Shown in pieces: positions 10,801 to 23,573 of a DNA stretch of 64,000 nt. Within the stretch, counting starts at the first letter, position 1, and every line of letters starts with the position of its first letter. The DNA is from Oryzias latipes. Lineage: Eukaryota; Chordata; Actinopteri; Beloniformes; Adrianichthyidae. The DNA lies in NCBI RefSeq assembly GCF_002234675.1, contig NC_019864.2:16633582-16697581 (forward strand). The letters run 5' to 3'. Under the pieces are notes generated by a model that did no database searches, had not been told where the DNA came from, and worked only from the letters and a program-made list of their open reading frames with translations. Both the position numbers and the translations under genes were made by a program.

Positions 10801-12376
10801 AGCAGCCACAGACGAGCTTGAGGATGAGCCTTCAGCAACCCAAATGGCCGGCAAAAGCCCCAACTTCTGTGTTCTTTTACATGGAAGTTTGAAAGTTGAG
10901 GGAATGGTAGCACTGGTCCAGTTAGGGTGAGATTCTTTTATTTTTTACATTCATGTGCAGGGTGACGAGCTTACTGCTAAACAGATGGCTAAATAGAGCT
11001 TGTATTTCTGTGTGTGTCTCAGACCAGAGTGGTATGGGATGCTGTACTCTCAAGCTGACAGCAAGAAGAAGTCCAACCTGATGATGTCCCTGTTTGAGCC
11101 CGGATCAGAACCACTGCCATGGCTTGGCAAAATTTCCTATTTGGGGCCAGTCTCAGGTTAAAAACAATAAAATAAAACTTATCATTTTTACAAGTTCATT
11201 TTAAATGCAATCATGCACGACATATTTATAATTAATATCTGACATTTTTCACATTTCTTTAGGATAATTTGAAATCTTCTAACGTAATAATAATCAACTC
11301 CAGAAGAAACTGATCAAATGTTCGAAAAATTTCACAGAGGTCTCTTTTTAAATGTCTTTTTTTATGTTTTAGAGGCTGCAGAGAATCCGTATGGAGAGGA
11401 CGACAGTAAAAGCCCCTTTCCAGTGCAACCGCCAGCCAAACGAAGCTATGCTCAGAATGTCACTGTGTGGATCAAGGCCAGTGGACTACAGGTACAGTGG
11501 TGTTCCTAGAGAATATGACATCACATCTTCAAATCTATCCTGATCAATCAAATAATGAAGTTATTGTTTAGTTCATGCAATATTTGTTGACCATATTCAG
11601 AATTATTCCTTTCAGTAAATATCATTGCAGAACTGGACCTAAGCTTAATAATGTTTCAGTTTCTCTGATAAATAACAGAATTTTTATATTTTACCTGTTA
11701 ATTCTACATTTTTTTTCTCCACGTTCTTAATAGAAAAATAAAATCTTATTTCTTTATATGCAGGCTAATTCTATAGCTAGTTAAACTGAATCAAAGATCT
11801 GTGGAAGTGTTTTATTAAGCTGATTAAAATAAAACAGCTGGTTTTATAAACAGTCATGTTGCCATAGTAACTTTTCCTTTCTCTGCTCACCGCCCAGCAT
11901 TGACCTGTACTCAAATCTAAATGTTTAGTCAAATGTGAAGTTGAATCCTTTTTATTCTTTTGCCATATTTCACCTTGTTGATTTGCTGTTAATGCTGTGA
12001 ATGTACAGGCGGATGTCCAGAAGATTCTGAGAAATGCCAGGAAGCTACCAGATAAAACTCAAACCTTCTACAAAGTGAGTTGATCTGTCAAAATTAGGAG
12101 TTTAAACTTGTGCAGCCTCTAATGTATATTTGAATGTGTCAGGAACTGAACCGAATGCGAAAAGCTGCTTTGGCCTTCGGGTTCCTGGAGCTCTTGAAGG
12201 GCGTGGCGGACCTGCTGGAGAGGGAGTGCACCCTGCTGCCAGACTCGGCTCATCCAGATGCTGCTTTCCAGCTCTCCCATGCCGCACAGCAGCTCAAACT
12301 GGCCAGCACCGGCGACTCCCAGTATGCCGACTTTGATCACAACATTGCTCCCATGCATACAGACTTCTCCAGCTGA
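7822..12376 (+). CDS. ints14: Integrator complex subunit 14 (VWA9)
   Basis: INTS14 belongs to the INTS10-13-14 module of the nuclear Integrator complex, which cleaves snRNA and paused nascent transcripts. Exons: 7822-8043, 8158-8265, 9516-9671, 9907-10025, 10107-10249, 10341-10433, 10782-10926, 11023-11156, 11373-11491, 12009-12074, 12143-12376. They sum to 1539 nt, or 512 residues, near the 518 of human INTS14, and all phases agree. The N-terminus MPTVVLMDVSLSM holds the von Willebrand A metal-site motif DxSxS (residues 8-12). Residues 109-113 read VVLVTDG-like sequence, the second core strand of the VWA fold. Downstream come the INTS14-type beta-barrel and C-terminal helices (ELNRMRKAALAFGFLELLK). 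It is divergent from slc24a1 and convergent with hacd3, as in human. The start codon is the first ATG of the VWA frame. Intron 2 (8266-9515) contains only an old repeat fragment. Confidence 0.96.
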
Positions 12377-12534
12377 GAGAACTTTTCACTTCTACGAACG
12401 AGACATGAACACTGAAGCTCCAGCTAAAAGTGGACGAGGTGGGACGCTGCTGAGGGGATCCAAATGGTTACATGTGGAAACTGGTCCAGAAGCCAGAAGA
12501 TGCAAGACCAGAAGGTTTTTTTTTTTCTCCCATG

Positions 12535-12540
12535 TTTATT
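12535..12540 (-). other. Candidate hacd3 poly(A) signal
   Basis: TTTATT on plus is AATAAA on minus, about 0.52 kb past the hacd3 stop. If used, the hacd3 3'UTR would overlap the ints14 3'UTR by over 100 bp. Confidence 0.4.
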
Positions 12541-12666
12541 CAAGAAATGTTTGACACACCATTCAAATGTAATCCTCATTCATATTCACAGAAAACAGGT
12601 TTGCCTTGAAAATTCAAGTGACTTTGAGAATAAAGTGAGAAATGATTTTTATATTAACGAAAACTC

Positions 12667-12672
12667 AATAAA
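12667..12672 (+). other. Candidate ints14 poly(A) signal
   Basis: AATAAA in CTCAATAAAATGAG, 0.29 kb after the ints14 stop codon. Another AATAAA lies near 12630. Confidence 0.5.
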
Positions 12673-13060
12673 ATGAGGGAAACAATTCTTTAACTGTTGC
12701 CTTTTCCCTGAGCTTTAAGAGACAGTTCTAGAGCAATTATGCATTTGAGCCTGATAAAACAGCACAGCATTAAAGCTGATGGATAAAGAAGCCCAGTATT
12801 TTAAAGAACAACATCTGTGGTTTCTGAACCGTACCTGAAAAATGACTCAGTTGGTGTGACTGAGCAAAAGATGCCTCATCTTTAGGGTCATGATAATACA
12901 AATGAAAGGAGAGAGACAACAAGCGTGCCATAACATTGAAAATACATTTTCTTCAAAAGTAAAAAGAAACCCTATTTGATCAGAGTTGTTTGGGAATGTG
13001 AGGATTGTAAAAGTTCAGAAATGAGCAGGCAGCAGAGGTGTTGGAGGAATGTGGTTGAGC

Positions 13061-16000
13061 TCAATTGGCTTTCCTCTTTTTGGTGCGGAAACGCCTCTTC
13101 CTCTGCTTGTGAAGATGACGGAAGTTGATAAAAAGCCCTGGGTAGAAAAAAAATGTAAAAAGATTTTTTTTAAAATACAGGAGAGCATAAGATGATGTAG
13201 GCGTGTTATAGTAGGAACTTACCCAAAAACATAAGGATAAGATAGCCTTGAAGCACATAAGAGAAGCTGAGAGAGCCACCGATGGCTTTAGGCAGCGGAA
13301 TGCTAAAAAGCTTGTTTTTGTCAAAGATGGGAATGGCCTGTAGCACTGCAACGGCTGAACACATAATAGGGATGTTGGATATTATGCAGTGAAAAAAATG
13401 TATGATTAGGATTTTTTTTTTTAAGAAGCTCACCTTCAGCTAAAACACCTAACGGGTACAGCGGGATCCAGACTGTGTATCGCAGCCAGGTGAGGGTTTT
13501 CCACTCCGTGTTGAAACAGCCCAGCATATAAAAGGGGTACCTGAAATCAGAATACCACACACTTTTGAATAAATGGGAAGAAAATAAAAAAAGTACCCCG
13601 CTATAATCAGACTACTTCTGTTCATAAACGTGGTCATAAACGTAGCGCATAGTCTGCGTGTTTAGTCAGAAAGCATCACAAACTATTCAGTAAAAGAGTT
13701 TAGAGACCTGGGAGGAAAAGCAGACATCAAAACTTCAAGGTTTATTAACAGACGCTTCCAGCCATGGATAGACAGTAAATTCCTACTTCTACAACGAATA
13801 ATCGGACAGATTATCTCCTTCTATGGCCTGCATTTTATTTTTTCATACCGCTATAGACGCCTTACGTCTGGCATAGCCCCACAAGTTATTCTGTGCCTGA
13901 AAAAATTAACATTACCTTTACATTTCATCATCTCTTACCAAAGAACGGCATTTCTGATGCATTAATGGACGAGAGGCTGTAGCTATTTACTACATCCAGC
14001 AATTAAATGGATCCATTTATTATCTACTTACTGCCAGAAAACAAACATAAGAATAAGGAATAATTGGCCTCTTTGACTCGTTACATCTGCTCAAATCTAC
14101 ACTTCATTAGCTTAATGTATTTTTCAAAAAATAACAAACCTCGCAGAAAATAAAGAAAACATTGAAACTTATGAGAGTATTTCAAGAATATTAACTAAAA
14201 CAAAACGACATATTTACTATGTATATTTACCTAAAAATCTCAATTGCACTCCAAAGATAGAAAACAAAAAACACGACCGGCCGATTGTGCATTTCATCCA
14301 AACTCCCAAAAATGATGAAGAGGATGAAATTCCTTCCAATCACCTACAAAGAAAAAAGTAAAAATATAAATAAAAATAGGCAGGAAAATCAAAATGTTGT
14401 TCCATTTGTGATTCAATGTTAACAGTCATCCCTGTACCTGAATGAAGGTGGGAACTACGCCTGTCCGCACCACACCAAAAGCAGCATTAAGAACTTCAAC
14501 TGCTGCCAGGGTCTGGCAGAAGAACATCACATCCGATATGGTGTGAAAAGTGTCGTAGAGAGAATCTGGAATGGGTTAAATCACTTCGATGACTTTAGGA
14601 AAGATGTAGTGACTAGCAAAAACAAAATACAGCTTTAAAACTTTCTTTACCTTTTCCAAAAATAAAGAGGCGCACAGTCATGTTGACAAATATCCACGAA
14701 AATCCAAGAAACTGGACCAAGTTATATGCAAACAAAAAGCCTGTTTTAAGGCTAATAAACCCTGAAATACAGAGAAACTGAGTTTCAGGCAGCTGGTTGT
14801 GCAAACAATGTTTAAGAAAAGCCACTTAGAGTCTAAAAGGTGAATTGGGTTAGTATAAAAGCATTAATATAAGCTGCCATGACACCAAACTTGCAGTGAC
14901 CTGGTTCTTTGAGCCTTGCAGACCTCAGCCTGTTCCTTCTTTCTTCCTTTTAAAAGAAAAAAAAAACAAGAATAAAGCCAATAAAAAATAGTTTCGTTTG
15001 TCAGAGTTTTTCAGAATAAAAGCATGCCATCCTACTTTTTCCCTGATCTCCATCTCAGCATCTGATTCTTCCAGCCAGCGATCAAAGTCCGGCGCCAGGA
15101 AGACGGGCTTACGCTCCTGCGTAACCAGCCTTTCCCACCAGCCTCTCTTCTCCTTCCCCACCACGACATTCACCTGCCTCTGTGTGGACTTGTAACTTAC
15201 CTGGGTATATATGCATGCGATGAAAATACAAAAAAGACTCAAAGGAAAACTATCATTAAAGTTGAGACATTTTAAGAGAACACATACCTCAGGCTTTACT
15301 GGAAAAAGAAACTCCAGGCTGAACTCGTACTCGTTTTGTCCTTTGGCACCATGACCTCGAGCTGAACAGTTGATAACACACAAAAAAAAAAAGGTCAAAG
15401 ATTGTGTCTCTTTTTGAAGCACATTCTTCATCGGGTGCACACAACAACAAAAGACCTAATCTCACCTCTGAACTGAAGAACTTTGTCGTGCACTTGGACA
15501 TCAATGTTCTGCAGAAAGACAGGCAGTTGGTAAGCATACCTCCTCTTCCAATGTGAACTTTCAAAGACCATTGGACTTTTTTTTGTGTACAATGCAGTGG
15601 ATTATAAATGCATTCACTACAAGAAAAAAAAAGTCCATCCTCAAAAAATCAACTACCTTAACATACAAGAATACTCTAAATAAAAATATATGACAGCTAT
15701 TAGTTGTGATTAGTTGCTTTGTTTCCCTAAAAAAGAGGCATTGTCCTCCACAACAGCTGTTTAAAAAAAGTTTAATATGTTTATGTGTTTCAAAAATTGA
15801 AAGTCCTTTATTTTATGGAATTATTACACAAATATTGAGATAATTTAAGCCATTATGTCTTTTAAGTTTGGTGATTATGGCCAATAAACAATAAAAACTT
15901 TAAATGTAGTTATAAGAAGATCACATCAGGCAGATTATAAAAGGATGTCTTCACCTTAAAGGGCAGATTCCTGAAACTGTGTTCATGTCTGACATATATA

Positions 16001-17226
16001 AAGAAAATAAAGCTTAAAATTGGATTTCTACACATTTCTTTATTCAAATTGTTGTGAATCAGAAGCAGACGAAAAAATGCTGTTGGAAAAAGCTTGTAGC
16101 AGTGACATAGAAGGCACAACTGTAAGCCATAAGCCCCCATCCGCCCCATTCTGAGGCATCCACTTGCAGACAAATAGATCCATGAACGTCTTTCTTTTCC
16201 TCGTCCGAGCTGGAATCAAAACGGCTGCATAGCTCAGATATTGCTTGCCATTTTTGTTGCACTGGTAATTGGTGCGAGAGGCTGTAAGCTAGTAAGCTAG
16301 TGGATAAACAGATGGATGACGGGAAAGGGGGGAGGTGTTGCTCTGCACCAACCAAATTTCTAATGAACTCCTGCCGCTCTGCAGAAACTATGTCACAGAA
16401 GAGGACACAGTTTTTGTTGTTGTTTTTAATTATTTTTGCCTAAACGCAGCATAATCATAGTTAATAGACAACTGGGAATGCTTTTACAATAGATCAAAAG
16501 ATGTTAAGAGAAGTACTTTGAATGTTGATGTGTCTGCCTGTGTGTTATAAATGACTGTTTCAATTGTAGACTCCAGAAAACACATAAAATACATTGGCCA
16601 TGATCTGAAAGAAGACTTTGGGCTTTGTTTCTGACATTTTCTCTGGTGAGAGGCTTGACTGAAGGAAAACAACATTTGTGGCCCATAAGTCTTCATCTGT
16701 GTGGTGATGGCTCCGGTTAGACTGACTGCTAACCAGATTCAGATTCTTGAATGAATGGATGGTGTGGCCTATTGACTGTTTTTCAAATGTGTGGCCCCAA
16801 GATAGGGGTTTGGAACCTGGTTTAACACAATTTCCTTAAGATTGAGGACTTCAGACTGATTGGCGCTCTGGGTCTGAATGCGTAAAGTCACGTGACTGAC
16901 ACTTCACGCTCGCGAACTCGACTCTTATCTTTAATTCGACCTATTATTTAACAGCTTTAATGGGGTTAACCTCCTCAGTGGCTGCATGAAAGATCAACAC
17001 CGAGGACTAGAAACATGTAACATGATGTACGGAGAGCTTCACGCTACCTTCTAAGAATGAAGACCCTCTCCAAACGTATTCATTCATTTATTAAGAGCTC
17101 GGAGCCAACAGTGAGTGATGTCGGCGGCAGGGGTCGGGTTTCACTCACCTGAGCATCCGTGAGCTCCACTCGCAGGTAAATTTCCTCGTGACGCTGGGCC
17201 CAGTAAACGAGAGGCGTTAGCATCAT
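13061..17226 (-). CDS. hacd3: 3-hydroxyacyl-CoA dehydratase 3
   Basis: HACD3 (PTPLAD1) catalyses the third step of very-long-chain fatty acid elongation in the ER membrane. Minus-strand exons: 17149-17226, 15466-15508, 15288-15361, 15036-15200, 14901-14946, 14651-14761, 14438-14565, 14231-14343, 13434-13540, 13223-13354, 13061-13137; 1074 nt, 357 residues (human 362), with consistent phases. Residues about 5-97 form the p23/CS-like domain (VYWAQRHEEIYLRVEL, RGHGAKGQNEYEF). A charged linker (FLAPDFDRWLEESDAEMEI) follows, then the multi-membrane PTPLA domain (YNLVQFLGFSWIFVN, IGRNFILFIIFG). The WSAIEIFRYPFYM block at about 246-258 is the conserved active-site region of HACD proteins. The basic tail KQRKRRFRTKKRK probably keeps it in the ER. 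Two adjacent ATGs exist (17226 and 17223); the upstream one is used here. The exon 5 donor GTCACTG is weak. Confidence 0.96.
15978..16515. mobile_element. R1 transposon family, copy B
   Basis: It shares CATTTCTTTATTCAAATTG, ACTTGCAGACAAATAGATCC-like, TTGCTTGCCATTTTTGTTGC, ACTGGTAAT, CTGCCGCTCTGCAGAAAC and AATAGATCAAAAGATG with copies A and C. It is the most complete middle section of the three and lacks the 5' end (GACCCACTCC). It lies in hacd3 intron 1. The open frames at 15910-16355 belong to it and are not genes. Confidence 0.75.
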
Positions 17227-17512
17227 TGTTGTGCTCGAGTCGTGTTTACTTCAATTAAAAGGTTCTAACTAAAAATCGCATAAAAGCGCGCTAGCTGCCA
17301 GAAACCCGGTCAGCTAATACCCAGAATATTCCGTCAGCGTGCGCGCTCTCAAAGCGTCAGTTTAAGCAACGTACTCGTGCGGGGGAGGGTCACGTGATAC
17401 TGTCCTTCTCTCTGATTGGATGTTTGGGAATATTTACAATAGTATCATTGGCTGGTAAAAAAAAAGGGTGACAGCCAGTTCAGACGGGATGTTAGCTTCA
17501 TCTTGAGCTAGC
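17227..17512. promoter_or_regulatory. Divergent hacd3/ppcdc promoter
   Basis: Only 286 bp separate the two start codons. The segment has a GC-rich stretch (GCGTGCGCGCTC), an E-box CACGTG at 17391-17396 within GGTCACGTGAT, and two ATTGG boxes (inverted CCAAT) in TCTGATTGGATG and CATTGGCTGG. There is no clear TATA box. The arrangement suggests shared housekeeping expression, which is inferred from spacing. Confidence 0.7.
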
Positions 17513-18345
17513 ATGCAACAGGAGAAGCAAGTTTTATGTAAAACGGTCGAGTCGCTGAACTCTTCTGGAAGTTTCCGTGTTCTCGTTGGGGTGACGGGGA
17601 GTGTTGCATCGTTAAAACTACCAGCTTTAGTCGACCAGCTTCTTCAACTCCCTGGGGTGAGAAGAAAAGAACTTGCGTGTTGTTAGCCAAAAGTGCTTGA
17701 TATTTAGCCTCTGGTGGAACACCCATGACAATACAGCAGACTTCCATTGTGTGCGTGGCTTCAGTTTTACCGCAAGATGGGGATAATAGACAGTCACTTG
17801 AAAAAACTGAACATCATCTGTATGAACAACAAAATATTAAATGTTGTTGTTTAGTTGCTAATAACATTCAGCAATCCTCGAGAATGTCAAGAATAAGTGT
17901 ATTGATCCATATATCCACATGATGGAAGAAGATCTCTTTGACTAATTAAACTATCAATGTTTTTTTACCATATTAATTTATTTCATTTTTATATAGATTT
18001 AGCTATGTGGATTTAATTAATTTGACTAAATAGAAATTGGATTAAACTGGGGTGTATAGTCTGTAGTTCTGGTTAACTCGTAGACAGGTTTGTTGATGTA
18101 ATTTTGAAACCAAGAAGGTCTCAATAAAAAAAGAACTATTGAGAAGTGAAACCTGAAACATCCGGTGGTAGGAGTCCGTCTGGGAGTTGTGAAGGAAAAT
18201 GTTTAGCAATACACTAAATAAAAACAGTGATGGTACTGTTGTTCTAAACAGGAAGGTACAGCTGTGTGTCAATAAATGCAAATATTTCCCCCTGTTTTCC
18301 ATTCACTATGTGGACTTTTGTCAACAGCCTTTTTGGGGGAAAGTC

Positions 18346-18376
<31 letters not shown>

Positions 18377-21300
18377 GAAATAAATAGAGCCCAACCTATT
18401 GTCAATATTTTAATTTTAAAAAAAAGTATTGAAGCCTCCACAGAATATCTCGGTGTTGAGCACCAAAATAAAACCATATTCCACCAATGCATGAAAGCTA
18501 AATCTTGGAATCTTCAATGTAACGATGCACAAGAATTTACTTTATGATGCATACGTTTGCAACAAACTCCATTTAACAGCTCCTGCTGCAGAAAATGTGA
18601 CTTTACAAGTCTGTCTTCATTTGCTGCAAGCTTTAGTGTGTCTAAAGCTTATCAGTTCCGTTCATTTTAACAGTTTTTTTTCTCAGAAGTTTGATTAAAC
18701 GACAGACTACTTCCCTAAAAGAAATTATTGTGGTTTTCATGGTCCAGTTTTGTGCTTTAGGTGGATGTCAGAGTGGTCACCACAGAGCACGCCAAGCACT
18801 TCTACAAGCATGCAGAAGTGGCAGTAAAAATCTACAGCGACAAGGATGAATGGGAGGTAATGTTGGGATTGCCCCAAATGTTTTTTGACATTTTTTCTTG
18901 TCGTCTTTTCTTGAACACGAGTGAATTACTAAGAAATGTGGGGAACTGCCTCTAAGATGTGTAAATATTGTGAAATGCTGACGTCGCGTGTCCCCAAAGG
19001 AGCAGTGAAGAAAAAAGCGTCTTAGTGTTTGCTTGCCAAATATCCTGTTTCTCATTTAGCTCTGGAAGGAGCGCACTGACCCCGTGTTACACATTGAGCT
19101 GAGGCGCTGGGCAGACCTGCTTGTCATTGCACCACTTGATGCCAACACACTTGGAAAGATTTCTAATGGCATTTGTGACAATCTGTTGGTGAGGAAACAT
19201 ATGATCGGTCAACACAATTTGTCACACAGTTCACTAAGGTCCTTTGTAGATTTATGTGACTTTTATTTTTTTATTGATGATTTCTTTTTTTAGACATGTG
19301 TCGTAAGGGCCTGGGATACAAGTCGACCTCTTCTTTTCTGTCCTGCAATGAATACAGCAATGTGGCTGCATCCCATAACAGCCCAGCAGATATCCAGACT
19401 AAAAGAGTTTGGATACATGGAAGTCCCTTGCATTTCCAAGAAGCTAGTATGTGGAGATGAAGGTTGGTTTATTTTTTTACAAAGTGATTTCTTTGTTTTC
19501 TTTCCTTGCCGTATCAAATATGAGGTTATGGTGTCTTTATTTTGAACATTTTCTAAAATAACAATTATCCCTGCTCCCACAAATCAAAAGAGTTTCTCCC
19601 ATATGTCACATTTTAAATCAACAAAGTTTGGTTTTATTTTACAGGCAATAAAACAGGAGGTCTTGTGCAGAAGCATTAACTACAAAAGTGTCTCTTTTCC
19701 TCCTTCAGGATTGCATAATTTCCCCCAAACTGTTGCTGTGCCAAACGATCATCTGAGCGTATTGCCTTTCAATCAGGAAGCCCCCAAAATGCCTCGGAAT
19801 GTGCAGACAGGTGTGGATTTGCAGCAACTTAATACTTGCTGCTGATAAAAACCTATCCTGAAACCATAACAGACATCCATACAAGTTAAAAGAAAATGCC
19901 ATTACTTGTTAAATTCACCTTTTTACTGGAGCAATCATTGCTGAAACTCCCACAGGCCTGCTCCCAGGCCCACACTTCCCTTTGCACAGGTTACATTTTT
20001 TAGCCATTACATACAGATATATAGTATTTCCTGTTTTACATATTTTTGCGATTACGCAATGACAGTGCGGTAGCCGCGCTGTCCTTCCCGCCGGTTTCTT
20101 CTCCTTTCAGACTTAAGACATCTGCAGTGCGACCCATCCGACTTCAATTATCGCACAAAGGTTCAACTGTTTCACAAATGACGTCCAGCAAGATCCCTGT
20201 AAACCCATGAGTTCAAGGCTGCAATGAAGTTTTTAACAAGTTTTTGATGAACAAAGTAAAAATGAGAAACTTTTTCTGATAAAGGCTGTACAAATACGGT
20301 AAACCTGTTGTTCCATCAATGTTTCAGTTATCCTCCTACATACAAAGAGTGACTTTCTTTGTGATAATTTGAAGCCCTTCATATAATATTCCTAATTTTG
20401 GATTACCTACATAAAACCTGTCCATCTATGCATAGTTAAAAGGCTCTAAAATGCTAAGGATCCTTTTTTTCTTGATGAAAAAACATAAAATGATTTTCTT
20501 TATGATAGTATTGAAAACTTCATTACTTTGTTTTACAGAAATATACTTTATTTTATACGATAATATGACAGTAATCATTTTCCCATTATTAAATATTTTC
20601 CAGTCAAAAACAGAAATATACTAGACACAATCCTCTTTCAAATGTTGTAGATTGAAGGCACTTAAAGTTTCAAATAATCTTAGTTTTCAGAATTTAGAAA
20701 TTAGTCACAAAATATTTTATTGAGTGAGAAAACAGGTTTGAGCTGAAGCTCTTGGCGCTTGATTAAGGCGGAAGCTCATTTGTGAAATAGAGCCGCGTTT
20801 TCATTGAGATCGGTATCACATCTGAGATATTGATGGGCGTCTCAAGTTTGGCTTCATCTTTCACAGAAATCTGACAGTTATTTCAAAACAAAAATCATAT
20901 CTACCGGTAGTCAGTTTTTCTATTGGTTCATGTCCAGTGAGGTTAAAGATCATTTTATAGAATAAATGCATTAAACAATAAAATCCTTTATTTGTCTATA
21001 TTGTCTTTGCTGGAGAGCATTTATTCAAGTTGATCAGTTTTAAGGGGTGACATAATGCAACTTTGTCACTCTTAGAATTGGACTCAGACATGCCTCCAAC
21101 TTTTTAATCTTCCTTTGCAGCAAACTGTCAACATATGGGACTAGTACCTAGAATTGGGTGGGATGTTTTTTCATATGAACAGAGGTATAAAACATGATGC
21201 ATTAGCCCTAAATCACCTGTAAAGATCTACCACTAACTGCAGAAAACTCGGCGGACCTAGTTTCCCAACATTTCATCATTCTCCTCTCGTTAAATTTCCT

Positions 21301-23573
21301 TCATTTTGTTGAGGCTTGTTGGGCAGGAAAGAATTGTTCTGGTTTTACAAGTTTCCCTACACGACGGAAACGTCTCGAGACGTTTCACAGATTCACACAG
21401 GCTTCATCTTTTGGCCACTTGCTGTGAAATGCACGCGCCTGTTGGTAGGACCTTTGGTGGAAGAGGTACCAAACAGGACAACTTTGATCTCACTAAAAAA
21501 ATACTGACTGGATTATAGGAGTGTTGAAATGTTTCTGCGAACATCATGCCTGCAGACGGTACAAAACCTGATCGACGTGTTCACAATGAGTAAGATGAGT
21601 TGTGCAAAACGTTAGGAAGGTAAACAAACTGTCAAGAATTTTTGCTTGTCAAGTTGGTTTAAAAAAAAAAGTCTCTGGTTTTATGAGTTTCAGATTTCAT
21701 CAAATGGATGCAAACGTGGATCTTACCTCATAGAGAGGAGAGCAGCAGAGAACTCCCCCTAACATTTGAGGCAGAGGAGTGAACTTCGACCTTCAATACT
21801 TTGCATACAGTTACACCGCGACATCTCTCAAAAACAGCATAAAGGCGTTAACCACAGCAGGGTGATGTGACATCGTTAATTCGAAGCTTAAACTCCACAG
21901 AGTGCTAAAAATGAGGACTTCCTGACTATTGGTGCCTCCCGTTTCACAAGCCGCCATCACCGCAGAGCCAAAGGCTGCACGAATCAAAGGAAACTGTTAA
22001 TGCCAGCGGTGTGAGAGGTCACACCAACCCCCCTTTGGCACTTTAAAATATGTTTTTTGTGTCCCCAAGTGATACTTTTAACTACTGATGTCTCTACTCG
22101 ATTGAAACACTTTATTTTTTGGACTCTTTACTCAAGTGATGTATTAGATTTGGAAAGGCTGATCTGAGAACCTCCAAACCTGTTTTCTATTTCCTAAACT
22201 TGTCTGAATTCACTCCATTTTCTTCTCACAGCCACTCGGATCCACCTGTGAAATAGTTTATAGTTTTGGTGTAAAAAAACAAGCAAAAATTAGGCCAAAC
22301 ACTGAATGTGGCGTCTAGATAAACAGTCTTAGCAGGAGTTTATCTCTATTGTTACTTTCACTGCTTCAGACGCGAGGTATCCTCTGCATGGGAACTGCAG
22401 CACTTGCATGCAGCGTCATTCCAAAATAGGTCAACAAAAATGTAAACCAAAAAAAAAATAAAATGTGTTGTTTGGAAAAAAAAAAGTTTCGAGGACTTTT
22501 ATAGAAAGCAGGTGCTTTCAGCCTTTTTTTTTTAAAGAAGGACAGGGTTCTGGGTTTTTATGTTCGTTATTTTGTTTTGTTTTTTTGATCATTTTTTTAA
22601 AAGATGGGAAAATGGAGATTATTTTGGATGAATTTTTCTGCTCAATAGAAAATCTAGGCTGCTTTCTCATTATACTCGATTTTGATCAGAATTTTAAATA
22701 TTTAGATGCCCGATGGTCGCAAATAAAAGGTAAATTCATTTTCTAAATCAATATTCAAACAGGTTATTTTATTGTTCTATCTTCTGTTTATCCCGAAATT
22801 GGTGGACAGAATCAGCTGGAAGAGCTAAAGCTGCTTCAGTGTTCAGTTGGTTAACCTGGCCTTTCAGTTGCCTCTAGTTCCAACTGAGTGAAATGTGGTC
22901 GGGCTGTTGGGTTGGTTTGAAAACATGTTTCATGAACTTCCACCATCAAAGGAGAGCTGCCAAAATACAAACTCAATCTGGAACCCTTTGAACCCACCTG
23001 ATATGTTCCAGTTGTCATTCACAGTACCAAACCCTGGTATGTTTGCAGACTGTTCATCAAGTGTGTTGAAAAACTAAACACATAAAACAATGCAACATGC
23101 TTTGTTAGTACCTTTAATCATGTGTGTTATTTTCAATTTGTTCTTTTCTTCGCTACACTAGCCTAAATTTCATTATTTCAGTTTTTTGCTGTTCATGTCA
23201 GTTTTTCCATAGATGTATTCCTTTTTTTTTAATGTTCTTTACTAAATGTATTTATTTTTTAATCCAAGACGTTTGCCTGATTGCTTTAAATTCTGTGCTT
23301 TCTCGTGCTCAGTTGTGTCTGAGTCTACTATCTCATGCACTCAGTCAACCTGCAGTTTCTCTGCCTCTGGCTCTCTGCAACAAAGGCTAAAGAGTTCAGA
23401 GACTATATTTAGGGATCAGAAATTCTTGGATGGACTTAGTGACACAAAAGGTGAACTGACTTTGCTTCTCTTTTGCTTCAGGTAAAGGCGCCATGGCAGA
23501 AGTATCTACTATTATCAGCGTTGTGGAGCAGCATCTCCACAAATCGAAAGAGAAACCAGAGGAATCTCAATAA
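17513..23573 (+). CDS. ppcdc: Phosphopantothenoylcysteine decarboxylase
   Basis: PPCDC is the FMN-dependent enzyme that decarboxylates 4'-phosphopantothenoyl-cysteine to 4'-phosphopantetheine in cytosolic coenzyme A synthesis. Exons: 17513-17656, 18761-18856, 19060-19188, 19294-19462, 23482-23573; 630 nt, 209 residues (human 204). The flavoprotein fold starts FRVLVGVTGSVASLK. The conserved active-site His is H91 in VLHIELRRWADLLVIAPLDA. The substrate-binding PXMNXXMW motif is PAMNTAMW at 140-147. The catalytic Cys is C176 in KKLVCGDEG, followed by the flap GAMAE. All expected residues are present, so the enzyme should be active. The last exon lies 4 kb downstream across intron 4, and its phase (1) fits exactly. 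Confidence 0.95.
18345..18376 (+). repeat. C22 then A10 homopolymer tract
   Basis: A run of 22 C followed by 10 A in ppcdc intron 1. Overlapping open frames of poly-Pro/Gly are artefacts. Length is likely variable between individuals and uncertain in assembly. Confidence 0.9.
19463..23481 (+). other. ppcdc intron 4, no gene seen
   Basis: A 4.0-kb intron. I find no convincing coding exon, RNA gene or intact mobile element. The open frames at 21306-21518 and 22465-22746 lack recognisable family features and splice context. Confidence 0.5.

Noticed and set aside
15910-16355. Two minus-strand open frames near hacd3
   Set aside because: They fall in the R1 repeat copy B within hacd3 intron 1.
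18199-18547. Open frames with poly-Pro or poly-Gly runs
   Set aside because: They are created by the C22/A10 tract in ppcdc intron 1.
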